A stretch of DNA of 64,000 nt from Mesorhizobium jarvisii. Its GTDB lineage: Bacteria > Pseudomonadota > Alphaproteobacteria > Rhizobiales > Rhizobiaceae. Position 1 is the first letter of the stretch, and every line of letters starts with the position of its first letter. The notes beneath the pieces are model-generated. The model worked only from the letters and a program-made list of their open reading frames with translations. It was not told where the DNA came from and ran no database searches. Location of the stretch: contig NZ_QZXA01000016.1 in the NCBI RefSeq assembly GCF_003601985.1, forward strand, positions 46,709 through 110,708, given 5' to 3'. Positions 1-9,200 of the stretch are shown here, in pieces. A program made the translations under genes and the position numbers.

Positions 1-571
1 CGGCGGGCATCAGGCTCGACGTCTGCAGATGCGCCGGCAGCACCTGGATGAACAGAAGTTGCGCCAGCTGCGCCGAGGCAAGGCTGGCGCCCGGCTGGCC
101 ATCCGCCTGCTCGCGCACCAGCTGGTCAAGGATCCAGCGCAGGATTGTCGCTTGCGGCGACGAGGCGTGGATGTGGATCCACGGCGGCAAGACGTCGGCC
201 AGCAGCCGCCCGCTCGCCTGGTCGAGCAGCACATGGCCGCCAATATGCGTAAAATCCTTGCCGTCGCCGAGTTGGGCGATCTTGCAACCGGAGAACACCG
301 CCATGGCGTCGAGCGGCGGCACGGACAGGTCGCTGGCGAGGATGAAGGAGCGCCGCGATGCCAAAAGCAGCACGTCTCCTGTTTGCGCATGCACCGGCTC
401 GTCCTCGCCCTCGAGGCGGATCCAGCAACTGCCCTTCACCACGGCGAAGAATTTGATTTTTTCGGGCGCCGGAAAGCGTAGCGCCCATCGCCCGCCGGCG
501 GTGAAGCCGCCTGTCACCATGGTTTGCGCGCTGGTGAATTTGAGGATGTCGGAGAAGGGGTCACCGGTCAT
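1..571 (-). CDS. AraC-type regulator with cupin domain, C-terminus cut by window edge
   Basis: The open frame runs from an ATG at 571 off the left end of the window, so only about 190 N-terminal residues are seen. They begin MTGDPFSDILKFTSAQT and contain the stretch FFAVVKGSCWIRLEGEDEPV followed by QTGDVLLLASRRSFILASD. This is the small beta-barrel (cupin_6 type) that precedes the two helix-turn-helix motifs in many AraC-family regulators of short-chain dehydrogenases. The DNA-binding half lies outside the window. The gene is divergent from the SDR gene that starts at 666, with a 94-bp shared promoter region, so that dehydrogenase is its likely target. Family assignment rests on the cupin half only. 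Confidence 0.72.
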   Translation of the reverse strand, partial: MTGDPFSDILKFTSAQTMVTGGFTAGGRWALRFPAPEKIKFFAVVKGSCWIRLEGEDEPVHAQTGDVLLLASRRSFILASDLSVPPLDAMAVFSGCKIAQLGDGKDFTHIGGHVLLDQASGRLLADVLPPWIHIHASSPQATILRWILDQLVREQADGQPGASLASAQLAQLLFIQVLPAHLQTSSLMPA

Positions 572-665
572 TTTCGTACTTTCGCGCAATTTATGCGGAT
601 TTTCAAGCATTCACAATCCGATCCGGTGCGCCTAGCTGATGGCCAATGAACATCAGGAGACTGAC

Positions 666-1706
666 ATGAACGACGAACTGGTGCTGGTGACCGGGGGCTC
701 TGGCTTCATTGCATCGCACTGCATGCTGAAGCTGCTCGACGCCGGTTATCGCGTGCGCACGACGGTGCGTTCGCTCGAGCGCGAAGCCGAGGTGCGCGCG
801 ATGCTCAGGGAAGGCGGCGCCGAGCCCGGCGATCGGCTGTCCTTCGTCGCCGCCGACCTGACCGGGGACGCTGGCTGGGCTGAGGCCGTCGCCGGCTGCG
901 CCTATGTAATGCATGGCGCATCGCCGACGCCCTCCGGCAGCCAGACTCGCGAGGAGGATTGGGTGAGGCCCGCCGTCGACGGCGTGCTGCGGGTGCTCAA
1001 TGCCGCGCGCGATGCCGGCATAAAACGCGTGGTGCTGACCTCGGCCATCGGTGCTGTCGCCATGGGCCATGCGCCGCAGACACGGCCGTTCAACGAGACC
1101 GACTGGTCCGACCTCAGCGGCGCCGTCGCGCCCTACCAGAGATCGAAGACGCTGTCGGAGCGCGCCGCCTGGGATTTCATCGCTCGCGAGGGCGGCGGCC
1201 TCGAACTCTCCGTCGTCAATCCGGTCGCTGTGCTCGGCCCGGTGCTCGCCGCCGATTTCTCGCATTCGATCGGGCTGATCAAGCGGCTGATGGACGGCAT
1301 GCCCGGTTGTCCTAGGGTCAACTCAGGCTATGTCGACGTGCGCGACCTGGCCGATCTGCATCTGCTGGCGATGACCAGTCCTGCGGCCAAGGGCGAGCGC
1401 TTCATCGGTATTTCGGGCCACAGCCTTTGGATGGCGGATGTTGCGAAAGTGCTGCGGCGCAGGATGGGCGCGGCAGCAGCCAAGGTGCCGACCAGGGAGA
1501 TTCCCAATTGGATGATCCGCCTGCTGGCGCTGCGTGGCGATCCCACGACGAAGATGCTGGCCAGGCATCTCGGGGTGATGATGGACGCCACCAGCGAAAA
1601 GGCGACGCGCCTGCTTGGCTGGACGCCGCGTCCGGCCGAGGAGGCGATCGTCGCCACGGCCGAGAGTTTGTTGCGGCTGGGGTTGGTGGGTGGGTCAAAA
1701 GCGTAG
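666..1706 (+). CDS. Extended SDR / NAD-dependent epimerase-dehydratase (dihydroflavonol reductase-like)
   Basis: A 346-residue protein beginning MNDELVLVTGGSGFIASHCM. The N-terminal TGGSGFIASH is the glycine-rich NAD(P)-binding motif of extended short-chain dehydrogenases. YQRSKTLSE, about 150 residues in, supplies the catalytic YxxxK. Overall it resembles dihydroflavonol-4-reductase / cinnamoyl-CoA reductase-type aldehyde or ketone reductases, but the substrate cannot be read. The ATG at 666 is preferred over one at 639 because CAGGAG sits 6-7 bases before it and the Rossmann fold begins at once. It is divergent from the AraC/cupin gene, a common regulator-target pairing. Confidence 0.85.
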   Translation: MNDELVLVTGGSGFIASHCMLKLLDAGYRVRTTVRSLEREAEVRAMLREGGAEPGDRLSFVAADLTGDAGWAEAVAGCAYVMHGASPTPSGSQTREEDWVRPAVDGVLRVLNAARDAGIKRVVLTSAIGAVAMGHAPQTRPFNETDWSDLSGAVAPYQRSKTLSERAAWDFIAREGGGLELSVVNPVAVLGPVLAADFSHSIGLIKRLMDGMPGCPRVNSGYVDVRDLADLHLLAMTSPAAKGERFIGISGHSLWMADVAKVLRRRMGAAAAKVPTREIPNWMIRLLALRGDPTTKMLARHLGVMMDATSEKATRLLGWTPRPAEEAIVATAESLLRLGLVGGSKA

Positions 1707-1720
1707 GCGGGTCTTTCGCC

Positions 1721-2632
1721 TCAATCCCTCCGAGACATCCCGACCCAGTCAGCCGCCACCTCGGCAAACAGCCAGTCGCGGAACGCCTTGATCTTCTTCT
1801 GCCGCAGCGCGCCGTCGGGATAGACAAGGTAGTAGCTGGCCGCCGATTTCAGCGCGAGGTCGAAGGGCCGCACCAGCCGCCCTGCCGCGAGGTCGGCCGA
1901 GACCAGCGCGCTGCGGCCGAGCAGCACGCCTTCGCCATGCACGGCAGCCTCGACGGCGAAGGTGGCGGAATCGAAGCGCACGCCGCGCTTGGGGTCGATG
2001 CCATCGACTCCGGCCTGCTGTAGCCATGTCGCCCAGTCGATGCGAAAGGCGTCATGGATCAATTTGTGGTGCCTGAGGTCCTCGGGCCGGCGCAGCGGAT
2101 GTTCGCCTTGCAGCAATTCCGGGCTGCAGACCGGGAAGACCTCTTCGTCAGCGAGAAATTCCGCCGTCACGCCGGTGTAGCCGCCCTTGCCGTAGCGGAT
2201 GGCGACGTCGATGCCGTCGCTGACGAAATCGGCCAGCACGCCCGAGGTCGCCAGCCGCACGTCGATATCGGCATTGGCGCGGTGGAAGCGATGCAGCCTC
2301 GGCACCAGCCAGCGGCCGGCGAAGCCGTCCGACGTCGAGACGTTCAGGATGCGCGTCGAGCGGTCGGGCGTGGCGGCGATGGTGGCGGCGGCGATCTGGT
2401 CGAGCGCCTTGCCGACCTCGACCGCATAGGCCGCACCGACGGCGGTCAGGCGTACGGATCGCGTTCCCCGATCGAAAAGCTGGATGCCGAGCCTGTCCTC
2501 GATGTTGCGGATGGCGCGGCTGACCGCGCCATGGGTGAGGTTGAGCTCTTCCGCCGCCCTGGAGAAGCTCAGATGCCTTGCCGCGGCGTCGAAAGCGGGC
2601 AGGGCGGTGAGGGGCGGCAATCTGCGCGGCAT
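1721..2632 (-). CDS. LysR-family transcriptional regulator, GcvA-like
   Basis: A 303-residue LysR regulator beginning MPRRLPPLTALPAFDAAARH. The N-terminal winged helix contains LSFSRAAEELNLTHGAVSRA (recognition helix) and IEDRLGIQLFDRGTRSVRLT. The rest is the two-lobed effector domain with GIDVAIRYGKGGYTG, typical of the GcvA subgroup. An in-frame ATG at 2671 would add 13 residues. The 2632 start fits the family N-terminus and has GGTCGAGG just upstream. It is convergent with the SDR gene (15 bp apart) and divergent from the DUF1127-NmrA pair at 2848, which is its probable target. Confidence 0.9.
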   Translation of the reverse strand: MPRRLPPLTALPAFDAAARHLSFSRAAEELNLTHGAVSRAIRNIEDRLGIQLFDRGTRSVRLTAVGAAYAVEVGKALDQIAAATIAATPDRSTRILNVSTSDGFAGRWLVPRLHRFHRANADIDVRLATSGVLADFVSDGIDVAIRYGKGGYTGVTAEFLADEEVFPVCSPELLQGEHPLRRPEDLRHHKLIHDAFRIDWATWLQQAGVDGIDPKRGVRFDSATFAVEAAVHGEGVLLGRSALVSADLAAGRLVRPFDLALKSAASYYLVYPDGALRQKKIKAFRDWLFAEVAADWVGMSRRD

Positions 2633-2847
2633 GGCCTCGACCTGTGAGTGTTGCTCACAAATCCTGCACAAAGAGTCGTTTGTCGTCCAGCCCGAAAATG
2701 CACATTATCGCTGCGTACCGCGCATCGATATCGACCTCTCCGGTTCTCCGATGCGTTGAAGACCAACTAAATGTGTGAGCGATCGTCATGCTCGCCCGAT
2801 GGGCGGCACGAGCACGCTTGCGCCCTGACGAACGTAGGAGACAGACA

Positions 2848-3030
2848 ATGACCTTGACCCTTGGATCCATTGGCGCCGCGATGAGCGGCCTCGCCATGCG
2901 CAGCACGGCAGCCTTCGAGCGCCGCCGCGTGCGACGCCGGATTTCCCGGTTTTCCGACCGCCGCTTGCGCGACATTGGCCTGGAGCGCGACTGGGACGGT
3001 TCCATCCTGCGCAATGGGAGGGGGATATGA
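2848..3030 (+). CDS. DUF1127 small basic protein
   Basis: A 60-residue arginine-rich peptide, MTLTLGSIGAAMSG onward, ending in RRISRFSDRRLRDIGLERDW, which is the DUF1127 signature (a short amphipathic helix with a D-I-G-L turn). Related rhizobial peptides have been linked to phosphate, RNA metabolism and stress responses, but this one has no assignable role. The ATG at 2848 is preceded by GTAGGAGACAGACA, a clear ribosome site; an earlier ATG at 2788 lacks this. Its stop overlaps the next start (ATGA), so it is translationally coupled to the NmrA-like gene. Confidence 0.82.
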   Translation: MTLTLGSIGAAMSGLAMRSTAAFERRRVRRRISRFSDRRLRDIGLERDWDGSILRNGRGI

Positions 3031-3923
3031 CCAGCACCCTGATCATCGGCGCGACGGGGCTCCTGGGCAGCGAAATGGCCAAGGCCAGCGCGCGCAATGG
3101 CGACAGCCTGCATGTCCTGGTTCGGCCAGCAACGTCAGCCAATGAAGAGCGGATGCGGCCGCTCAAGGCGTTGGGCGCCACGGTGCATGTCGGCGATCTC
3201 GACAATTATGACAGCCTCGTGCGCGCTGTCGGCAAGGTCGACCGCGTCATCAGCTCGGTGCATGTGGGTTCGGCCAGCGAGATGACGCTGGTGCGCGCAG
3301 TGAAAGATGTCGGGGTCTCCCGCTTCGTGCCCTCCGCCGGCTTCGGCCTCGACTTTGCCGCCGCCGCCCCCGGCACGATCGCACCGCTCGACACCAAGAG
3401 GGCCGTGTTCGACGCGGTCAGGGAAGCTGATCTGCCCTATACGATCATCTATACCAACGGCTTCTTCTCGACCTGGGTGGCGACGCTGGGCGATTTGACG
3501 CGCTTCGGTTCGGCAGTGCTGCCGCCGGATGAGGTGACGCTCTATGGCGACGGCACCGTTCCGGCGACCTTCGTCAGCGAGAAGGATATCGCCGCCGTCA
3601 CCATGCGGGCGCTGGAGGATCCCGCCGCAGTCCGCACGGAAATCCGCATCGCGCGGAACAGGATCACGCAGGGCCAGATGATCGACCTCTGGCGCCGCGT
3701 CAGCGGCCGCTCGCCGCGCGTCGTGAATATGAGCGCTGAGGAGCTGGAGGCGTTGATCGCCGCTGTGCCCGGCCTTGGTCTGTTGCGGGCGTTCTGGATC
3801 CGCGGCGAGACCGCGCTGGAGACGGATACTGTGGAGGCGGGTGTGCTTTATCCGGAGCTGAGGTTTGAGAGCATTGAGAGTGCATTTGTGGCGATGGCCG
3901 AGAGGGGTGGAAGGACTGGGTGA
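3027..3923 (+). CDS. NmrA-like NAD(P)-binding oxidoreductase (atypical SDR)
   Basis: A 298-residue protein starting MTSTLIIGATGLLGSEMAKA, with GATGLLG as the dinucleotide-binding loop. SRFVPSAGFGLDF and TIIYTNGFFSTWV match NmrA / isoflavone-reductase-like (aromatic alcohol reductase) proteins, which lack the canonical YxxxK and act either as NADP sensors or as small-molecule reductases. It overlaps the DUF1127 stop by 4 bases and is therefore co-translated with it. A strong hairpin at 3959-3992 follows. The GcvA-like regulator upstream is divergent. The substrate is unknown. Confidence 0.83.
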   Translation: MTSTLIIGATGLLGSEMAKASARNGDSLHVLVRPATSANEERMRPLKALGATVHVGDLDNYDSLVRAVGKVDRVISSVHVGSASEMTLVRAVKDVGVSRFVPSAGFGLDFAAAAPGTIAPLDTKRAVFDAVREADLPYTIIYTNGFFSTWVATLGDLTRFGSAVLPPDEVTLYGDGTVPATFVSEKDIAAVTMRALEDPAAVRTEIRIARNRITQGQMIDLWRRVSGRSPRVVNMSAEELEALIAAVPGLGLLRAFWIRGETALETDTVEAGVLYPELRFESIESAFVAMAERGGRTG

Positions 3924-3958
3924 AGGGGGCGCTGAGCGGCAAGGGCCGGCGTTCTGTC

Positions 3959-3992
3959 GCGCCCCCTCTGTCCTGCCGGACAGAAGGGGCGC
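3959..3992. terminator. 15-bp stem hairpin after the NmrA-like gene
   Basis: The arms 3959-3973 (GCGCCCCCTCTGTCC) and 3978-3992 (GGACAGAAGGGGCGC) pair with one mismatch around a TGCC loop. It lies 36 bases after the NmrA-like stop and about 95 before the aminomutase gene. No U-tract follows, so it may be a repeat-type hairpin that stops or stabilises the transcript instead of a classical intrinsic terminator. A part of the right half (TGTCCTGCCGGAC) recurs in the repeat region near 58530. Confidence 0.6.
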
Positions 3993-4086
3993 CGTAGAGT
4001 GTGACGGGCATGGTTGGCGTTGCGACAGTGGTTGACCGAACCGTCCATCCGGCCGATAGGTCCGCGCGACCACTCCGAGACCTGCT

Positions 4087-5181
4087 ATGACCGACCTCAA
4101 AGATGTAACCCGCCCCCCCGACTGGCAGGACGATGTCCGCCAGGGCGTGCGCCACGTGCGCGACCTTGCCGCCCTGCCGCTGTCGCCGGCCGAGCGCGCC
4201 GCCGCGCAGGAGGCCGCCAGCCGCCACAAGGTGCGTGCGCCGAAAGCCTATCTCGACCTGATCGACTGGAACGACCCGGCCGATCCGATCCGCGCGCAAG
4301 TCATCCCGTCACTGGGCGAACTGGAGGAGACGGAGGGCGAGCTTGGCGATCCGATCGCCGACCATGAGTTCAGCCCGGTGCCGCGACTGACGCACCGTCA
4401 TGCCGACCGGGTGCTGCTGTTCCCGACCTATCAATGCGCGGTCTATTGCCGGTTCTGCTTCCGCAAGGAATCGCTGACCTCGATCGGCCGCGGCTATACG
4501 CGCGAGGCGCTGGAGCCGGCGCTGGCCTATATCGCGGATCATTCCGAAATCCGCGAAGTGATCCTGACCGGCGGCGATCCGCTGTCGCTGCCCGACAAGG
4601 CCCTGGCAGAAATCTTCGCGCGCATCGAGGCGATCCCGCATGTGCGGCTGCTGCGCATCCACACGCGCGTGCCGGTGGCGCTGCCATCGCGCATTACATC
4701 AGGGCTGGTCGCTGCGCTGCAGGGCCGGCTGATGATCACCGTCGTCACGCATTTCAACCACGCGCGCGAGATCACGCCCGCGACCGAAATGGCATGCCGC
4801 ACGATGCGGCAGGCCGGCTTCGTGCTGCTCAACCAGAGCGTTCTTCTCAAAGGCGTCAACGATACGGTCGAGGCGCTGGAGGAGCTCTGCCGCGAACTGA
4901 TGTACCGGCTGGGGGTAAAACCCTATTACCTGCACCATGGTGACCTGGCGCGCGGCATGGCGCACCGACGCACCACGATCGCGCAGGGCCAGGCGCTGGT
5001 GGAAGCGCTGCGGGCGCGCCTGTCGGGCATCTGCAATCCCGTCTATGTGCTGGACCTGCCGGAAGGCGGCGGCAAGGTGCCGCTCGGGCCATGTCCTATC
5101 GAGGGCCGCGACGGGGAGAGCTGGCGGATACGCGGCCAGGACGGCGCGATGAGGACCTATCGGGAGATCGTGGGCGAATAG
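4087..5181 (+). CDS. Lysine 2,3-aminomutase-like radical SAM, PLP enzyme (KamA/EpmB family)
   Basis: A 364-residue enzyme. CAVYCRFCFRKE places the radical SAM cysteines at 117, 121 and 124. VLDLPEGGGK carries the PLP-binding lysine at 330. Aspartates 286 (HGDLARG) and 323 align with the two residues that hold the lysine side chain in clostridial lysine 2,3-aminomutase. The expected reaction is L-lysine to beta-lysine. The length is closer to EpmB, which makes beta-lysine on elongation factor P, than to the 416-residue catabolic enzyme. No efp or epmA gene lies in this window. Its 3' end is 7 bp from the end of the opposing Pls-synthetase operon, raising the possibility that it supplies beta-lysine to that system. 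Family assignment is firm; the pathway is open. Confidence 0.88.
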   Translation: MTDLKDVTRPPDWQDDVRQGVRHVRDLAALPLSPAERAAAQEAASRHKVRAPKAYLDLIDWNDPADPIRAQVIPSLGELEETEGELGDPIADHEFSPVPRLTHRHADRVLLFPTYQCAVYCRFCFRKESLTSIGRGYTREALEPALAYIADHSEIREVILTGGDPLSLPDKALAEIFARIEAIPHVRLLRIHTRVPVALPSRITSGLVAALQGRLMITVVTHFNHAREITPATEMACRTMRQAGFVLLNQSVLLKGVNDTVEALEELCRELMYRLGVKPYYLHHGDLARGMAHRRTTIAQGQALVEALRARLSGICNPVYVLDLPEGGGKVPLGPCPIEGRDGESWRIRGQDGAMRTYREIVGE

Positions 5182-5188
5182 GGCGGCG

Positions 5189-5827
5189 CTATTCCCCGAC
5201 AAACGCCAAAACGACCACGCGCGGGACGACGCAGTAGGCGAGGCTGACCATACGGCCGGTCTTCGTCGTCGCGCGGCCGGCATCGAGGTCCACGGCGATA
5301 TCCTCGTAGCCCAGCACATCGCGATCGAGCGGATAGGCCGCCTTGTAGACCGCCTCCTTGGCGGCAAACAGGATGCGGCCGGCAAGGCGCGGGTCCGCCG
5401 CGCCTGTGCGATCCGCGCCGGTTGCAACGATCGCGAAAATGTCGTCCGGCAAGGGTTCGGCGGGCTCGACGTCAATGCCGAGCGAGACGATACCGCCGAC
5501 AGGCGCGACCGCCGCCACGGCCATGTCGTCGTCGTGGGCGAGCGAGCCAATTATTCCGTCCGGCCAGACCGGGGCACCGGATGGCGCGCGCATGATGGCG
5601 ACATCCGTGATGCCGATATCGGCCAGCAGCCGGTGCGCGATCCAGCGGGCGGCACCGCTGGCGCGCCGCATGGCCGGCTGCCGCGCGGGGATGGAACGCG
5701 CTTCCTCGGGCAGCAAGTGGGCCTCATCCGCGTCGCCTATCAGCCGGCATCCGGTCCGGACATTTCGGGGCGCGATTGCCGCCATCGCCTCGGCCAACGC
5801 GGCTTCAGGGGAGGGTGGCCGCGTCAA
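5189..5827 (-). CDS. 4'-phosphopantetheinyl transferase, Sfp/EntD type
   Basis: A 212-residue protein with the three Sfp-superfamily motifs: GSLAHDDDMAVAA, SLGIDVEPAEPL (metal-binding D and E) and FAAKEAVYKAAYPL (KExxxK). It transfers 4'-phosphopantetheine from CoA to a carrier-protein serine. It is the last gene of the operon, and the obvious partner is the carrier domain of the Pls-type synthetase two genes upstream. The start is TTG at 5827, four bases after the GNAT stop, with GAGGGG about 8 bases before it; the ATG overlapping the GNAT stop reads into TGA after two codons. The next in-frame ATG is 14 codons later. Confidence 0.88.
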   Translation of the reverse strand: MTRPPSPEAALAEAMAAIAPRNVRTGCRLIGDADEAHLLPEEARSIPARQPAMRRASGAARWIAHRLLADIGITDVAIMRAPSGAPVWPDGIIGSLAHDDDMAVAAVAPVGGIVSLGIDVEPAEPLPDDIFAIVATGADRTGAADPRLAGRILFAAKEAVYKAAYPLDRDVLGYEDIAVDLDAGRATTKTGRMVSLAYCVVPRVVVLAFVGE

Positions 5828-5831
5828 AGGG

Positions 5832-6287
5832 TCATCCCCTCGGCAGGACGAGATCGGCGATCATTTCTCCATCCTCGTCGAGCCCTTCTTCCACGAAACC
5901 GGCGGTGCGATAGAGCTGGCGCGCCGCTTCATTCTCGGGTTCGTAACAGATCGAGACGTGCCTGACGTGATCGAGCCCGCCGATCTCGTGCAGCGCCGCG
6001 CGCAACGCGGCCTTGCCGTAGCCTCTGCCCTGGCTGGCGCGGTCGATCATGAAGCGGTAGATGCGCGCCTCGTCGTCATCTTCCGGCGCGTCGTACATCA
6101 GGAAACCGACGATGCGATCCCCGGCCATGATTGCGCGGGGTCGCGCGTCCTCGTCGGTTTCGGCCTCTTCCAGCGACGCCGCGTTGCCAGCGACAAGATC
6201 CATCTGCTCCGGCGCCAGTTCCAGCGACGCGACCAAGGCCCGATTGGCCTTGGTCACCGCGGCGAGGCGGATGTCTCCGGCCTTCAA
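5832..6287 (-). CDS. GNAT N-acetyltransferase, diamine/spermidine acetyltransferase-like
   Basis: A 151-residue GNAT protein. The acetyl-CoA pyrophosphate loop is QGRGYG at residues 86-91, preceded by RIYRFMIDRAS and followed by the helix AALRAALHEI. The ending SICYEPENEAARQLYRTAGF resembles BltD/SpeG-type polyamine acetyltransferases. It probably acetylates an amine. In this operon the substrate could be the free monomer or the polymer made by the synthetase, as tailoring or self-protection. The start is a TTG whose last bases overlap the synthetase stop (TTGA), showing translational coupling. The operon role is inferred from position only. Confidence 0.85.
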   Translation of the reverse strand: MKAGDIRLAAVTKANRALVASLELAPEQMDLVAGNAASLEEAETDEDARPRAIMAGDRIVGFLMYDAPEDDDEARIYRFMIDRASQGRGYGKAALRAALHEIGGLDHVRHVSICYEPENEAARQLYRTAGFVEEGLDEDGEMIADLVLPRG

Positions 6288-9200
6288 GCCGACGCCTTGG
6301 CGCCGTCGTTCGTGACCGGGATCACGAAGCGATGCAGCTTGGCCGGGTTGCCGCGCCAGATCGAGTAGGGCTCAAGCTCCTCGCCCTTCATCACGAAGGA
6401 ATCGGTGTCGGCCACCGATCCTTCGCCCATCACGACGCCGTAATGGACAAAAGCGGACGGTCCGAGCGTGCAGCCCTTGCCGATGCGGATATAGTCGGAC
6501 TTGAACGCGCCTTCCTCCAGCGAGTGAGCCTGGATGACGCAGCCTTCGTTGAGTGTGACGTCATCGCCGATCTCGACCAGGGAACGTTCGGTGAGGTTGG
6601 CTCCGCCATCATAGACGCGACTGCCGACCTTTACCCCCAGCATGCGCAGGAGCATCGGCCGGAACGGCGTGCCGGCGAACAGGCGCACGATCGGAGAATC
6701 GGCAAGCTTCCAGTGGCGTTCGTGGCGCCAGAAGGCGACGTCGTAGATGGTCGTCATCTGCGGCTTCAGCCGGCCGAAGCCAAGGCTTGCCCGTTCGACA
6801 AAAATGTAGAACGGAATGGTAATCGCCGAGGTCAGGAGCACGGCGACGAAGAGAGCCACTTCAGCCCATTCGGTGTAGTAGTTCAGCGCCCGGTCCCAGA
6901 TCGCCAGCGTGGCGAACAGCATGACCCATTGCGTGGCCATGAACAGAAGGATCGTCACCGCGTTGTGCAGGTTCTTGTGCGGGATGCGCTGGCGTCGGTC
7001 CGCCTCGTCGACGCCGGCGATGAGTTCCTTGTCGCGATTGACCATGCGCGGGATTTCAAAGGCAGGCGAACCGAGGAGCCCGACATTCTCGCGCACCGGC
7101 CCATCGATGGGGATCATCACCTTGGTGCCAAGCAGGACGTTGTCGCCCGTGCGTCCATCCGGCGGGTAATAGATGTTGTTGCCGAGATAGTTGCGTTCGC
7201 CGATGCGCGTCCGCTCGAGCCGGAACGCCGAGGCGGATTTGTGCATGTTGATCATGAACAGGCCGTCCGACACCATGGTCTCGGTGCCGATCTCGCACAG
7301 AAGCGGGTTCTCGTGCTGCTGGTTGGAGCCGAAATTGGAGCCGGTCTGCACCACCTTGTTGAGTTTCCAGCCGATGGCGCGCATGTAATAGACGATCGCC
7401 GAACTGTCGCCGAACAGCAGTCCCAGCACGCGGGAATTGCTGGTGAACTCGGTGGCGGTCTGCAGCCAGTAGCGGAAGCCGTAAAGCGTGTAGGTGCGGC
7501 CGGGTTTCAGGATCACGCTGAGCAGGCGCGGCAGCACCGTCGCGGCGAGAAAAGCCGCGGCGATATAGCCGAAAAGCGTGACCGTGGTGCCGACGGCGAC
7601 CACGCCGATCGTCTCCTGATAGTCGTCGCCGACATTTTCCCAATAGCTGTGGAACAGCAGCGGCAGTGGGATGACAATGGCAAACAGCCCGATCAACTGG
7701 ACCGCTTCGAAGAGGAAGCGCCGGATGTCGGAAGGGTTCTCGTTGCGCACCTTGCAATAGTCCGCCGTGGTCGGCACGGCCGGCGAGCCATGCCAGTGTT
7801 CGCCATCCGGGATGCTTTGCCCGCGCTGCAGCGAGGACGAATGGCCGAGCTGGGCGCCGTCGCCGATCGAGGTGTCGATGTCGAGCGTCGAACCCACGCC
7901 GACGAAGGCATCGCGGCCGATGGTCAGCGGTCCCATGTGGATGTAGCCGGACTGCGCCCGAAAGCCGAGGATCAGCGATTCCTTGCGCAGGATGGTGTTG
8001 GCGCCGATCGAGATCAGGTCCGTACAGACCGGCACGGATTTGGATTCGATGACCGCGTTCTTGCCGATCCTGGTTCCCAGCATCTGCAGATAGAAGCTGT
8101 AGAGCGGGCTGCCGCGGAACAGCACGACTGGGGCGGTGCGGATCAAGGTCTTGACCACCCAGAAGCGGTAGTAGCGCAGGCCCCAGATTGGGAAGGCTTC
8201 CGCCTTCCAGCGGCCGACGAGTACCCATTTCGCCAGGACGGCAAAGCCCGTCATGCCGAAGAACACGCCGGCCGAGAGCGCGACGCACCTGATATAGAGC
8301 TGCAGCGGATCGTCGAGCGTGTCATACATCCAGTTGAGGCCGATGTTGAGCGCCCACAGGCCCGCATAGCTGTAGACCCCGTAAAACAGCAACTGCGCCA
8401 TTCCGCAGGTCCAGTAGGCAAAATTCGATGCCTGGCGGGTGAGAACAGGCTCGTTGGTGGCGGTCGTCACCTCTTCCGAGACGCTCAGGTGCTTGGCCAG
8501 GCGCGCCACCGTCGGATGGAGATAAATGTCGCGCATGGACGTCGTCGCCCATTCCTTGCGGGTGCGCACACGGGCGCAGAAATGCGCCATCAGCAGCGAG
8601 TTGGCGCCGAGATCGTCGAAGAAATTGTCCTCGACCGAGACCTCGTCGAATTTAAGCACCGCGGCCAGCGCCTCGGCCAGGAAGCGTTCGTCGTCATTGC
8701 CGGGCGCAACCATCTCGCGGTCGGCGGAAAGCCGCACGCTGGTCGGCTTCGGCAGCTGGCGAAGGTCCACCTTGTTGGAGACCGTCATCGGGATCGCCGG
8801 CAGCTCCTCGAGATAGGAAGGCACCATGTAGTCCGGCAGGCGACGCTTCATCGTCTGGGCGAGATCGGCGCGCGAGAGCGCCGGCTGGCCGGCCTTGGGC
8901 GCGTAATAGGCGACGAGTTCGACGCGGCCGGGCTCGATCTCCCAGGTGGTGACGGCAGCCTGCGCGATCTCGGGCTGGTCCAGCAGTACCGCCTCGATCT
9001 CGCCGAGCTCGATGCGATAGCCGCGGATCTTCACCTGGGTGTCGATGCGCCCGGCATATTCGATCTCGCCGTCGCCGTTGATCCGGCCAAGGTCGCCCGT
9101 GCGGTAGATGCGCTGCGAGGGGTTGTTCGGCAGGCCGATGAAATCGGCGATGAACTTCTGTTCCGTCAGGTCTTGCCTGTTGAGGTAGCCGACCGCGAGC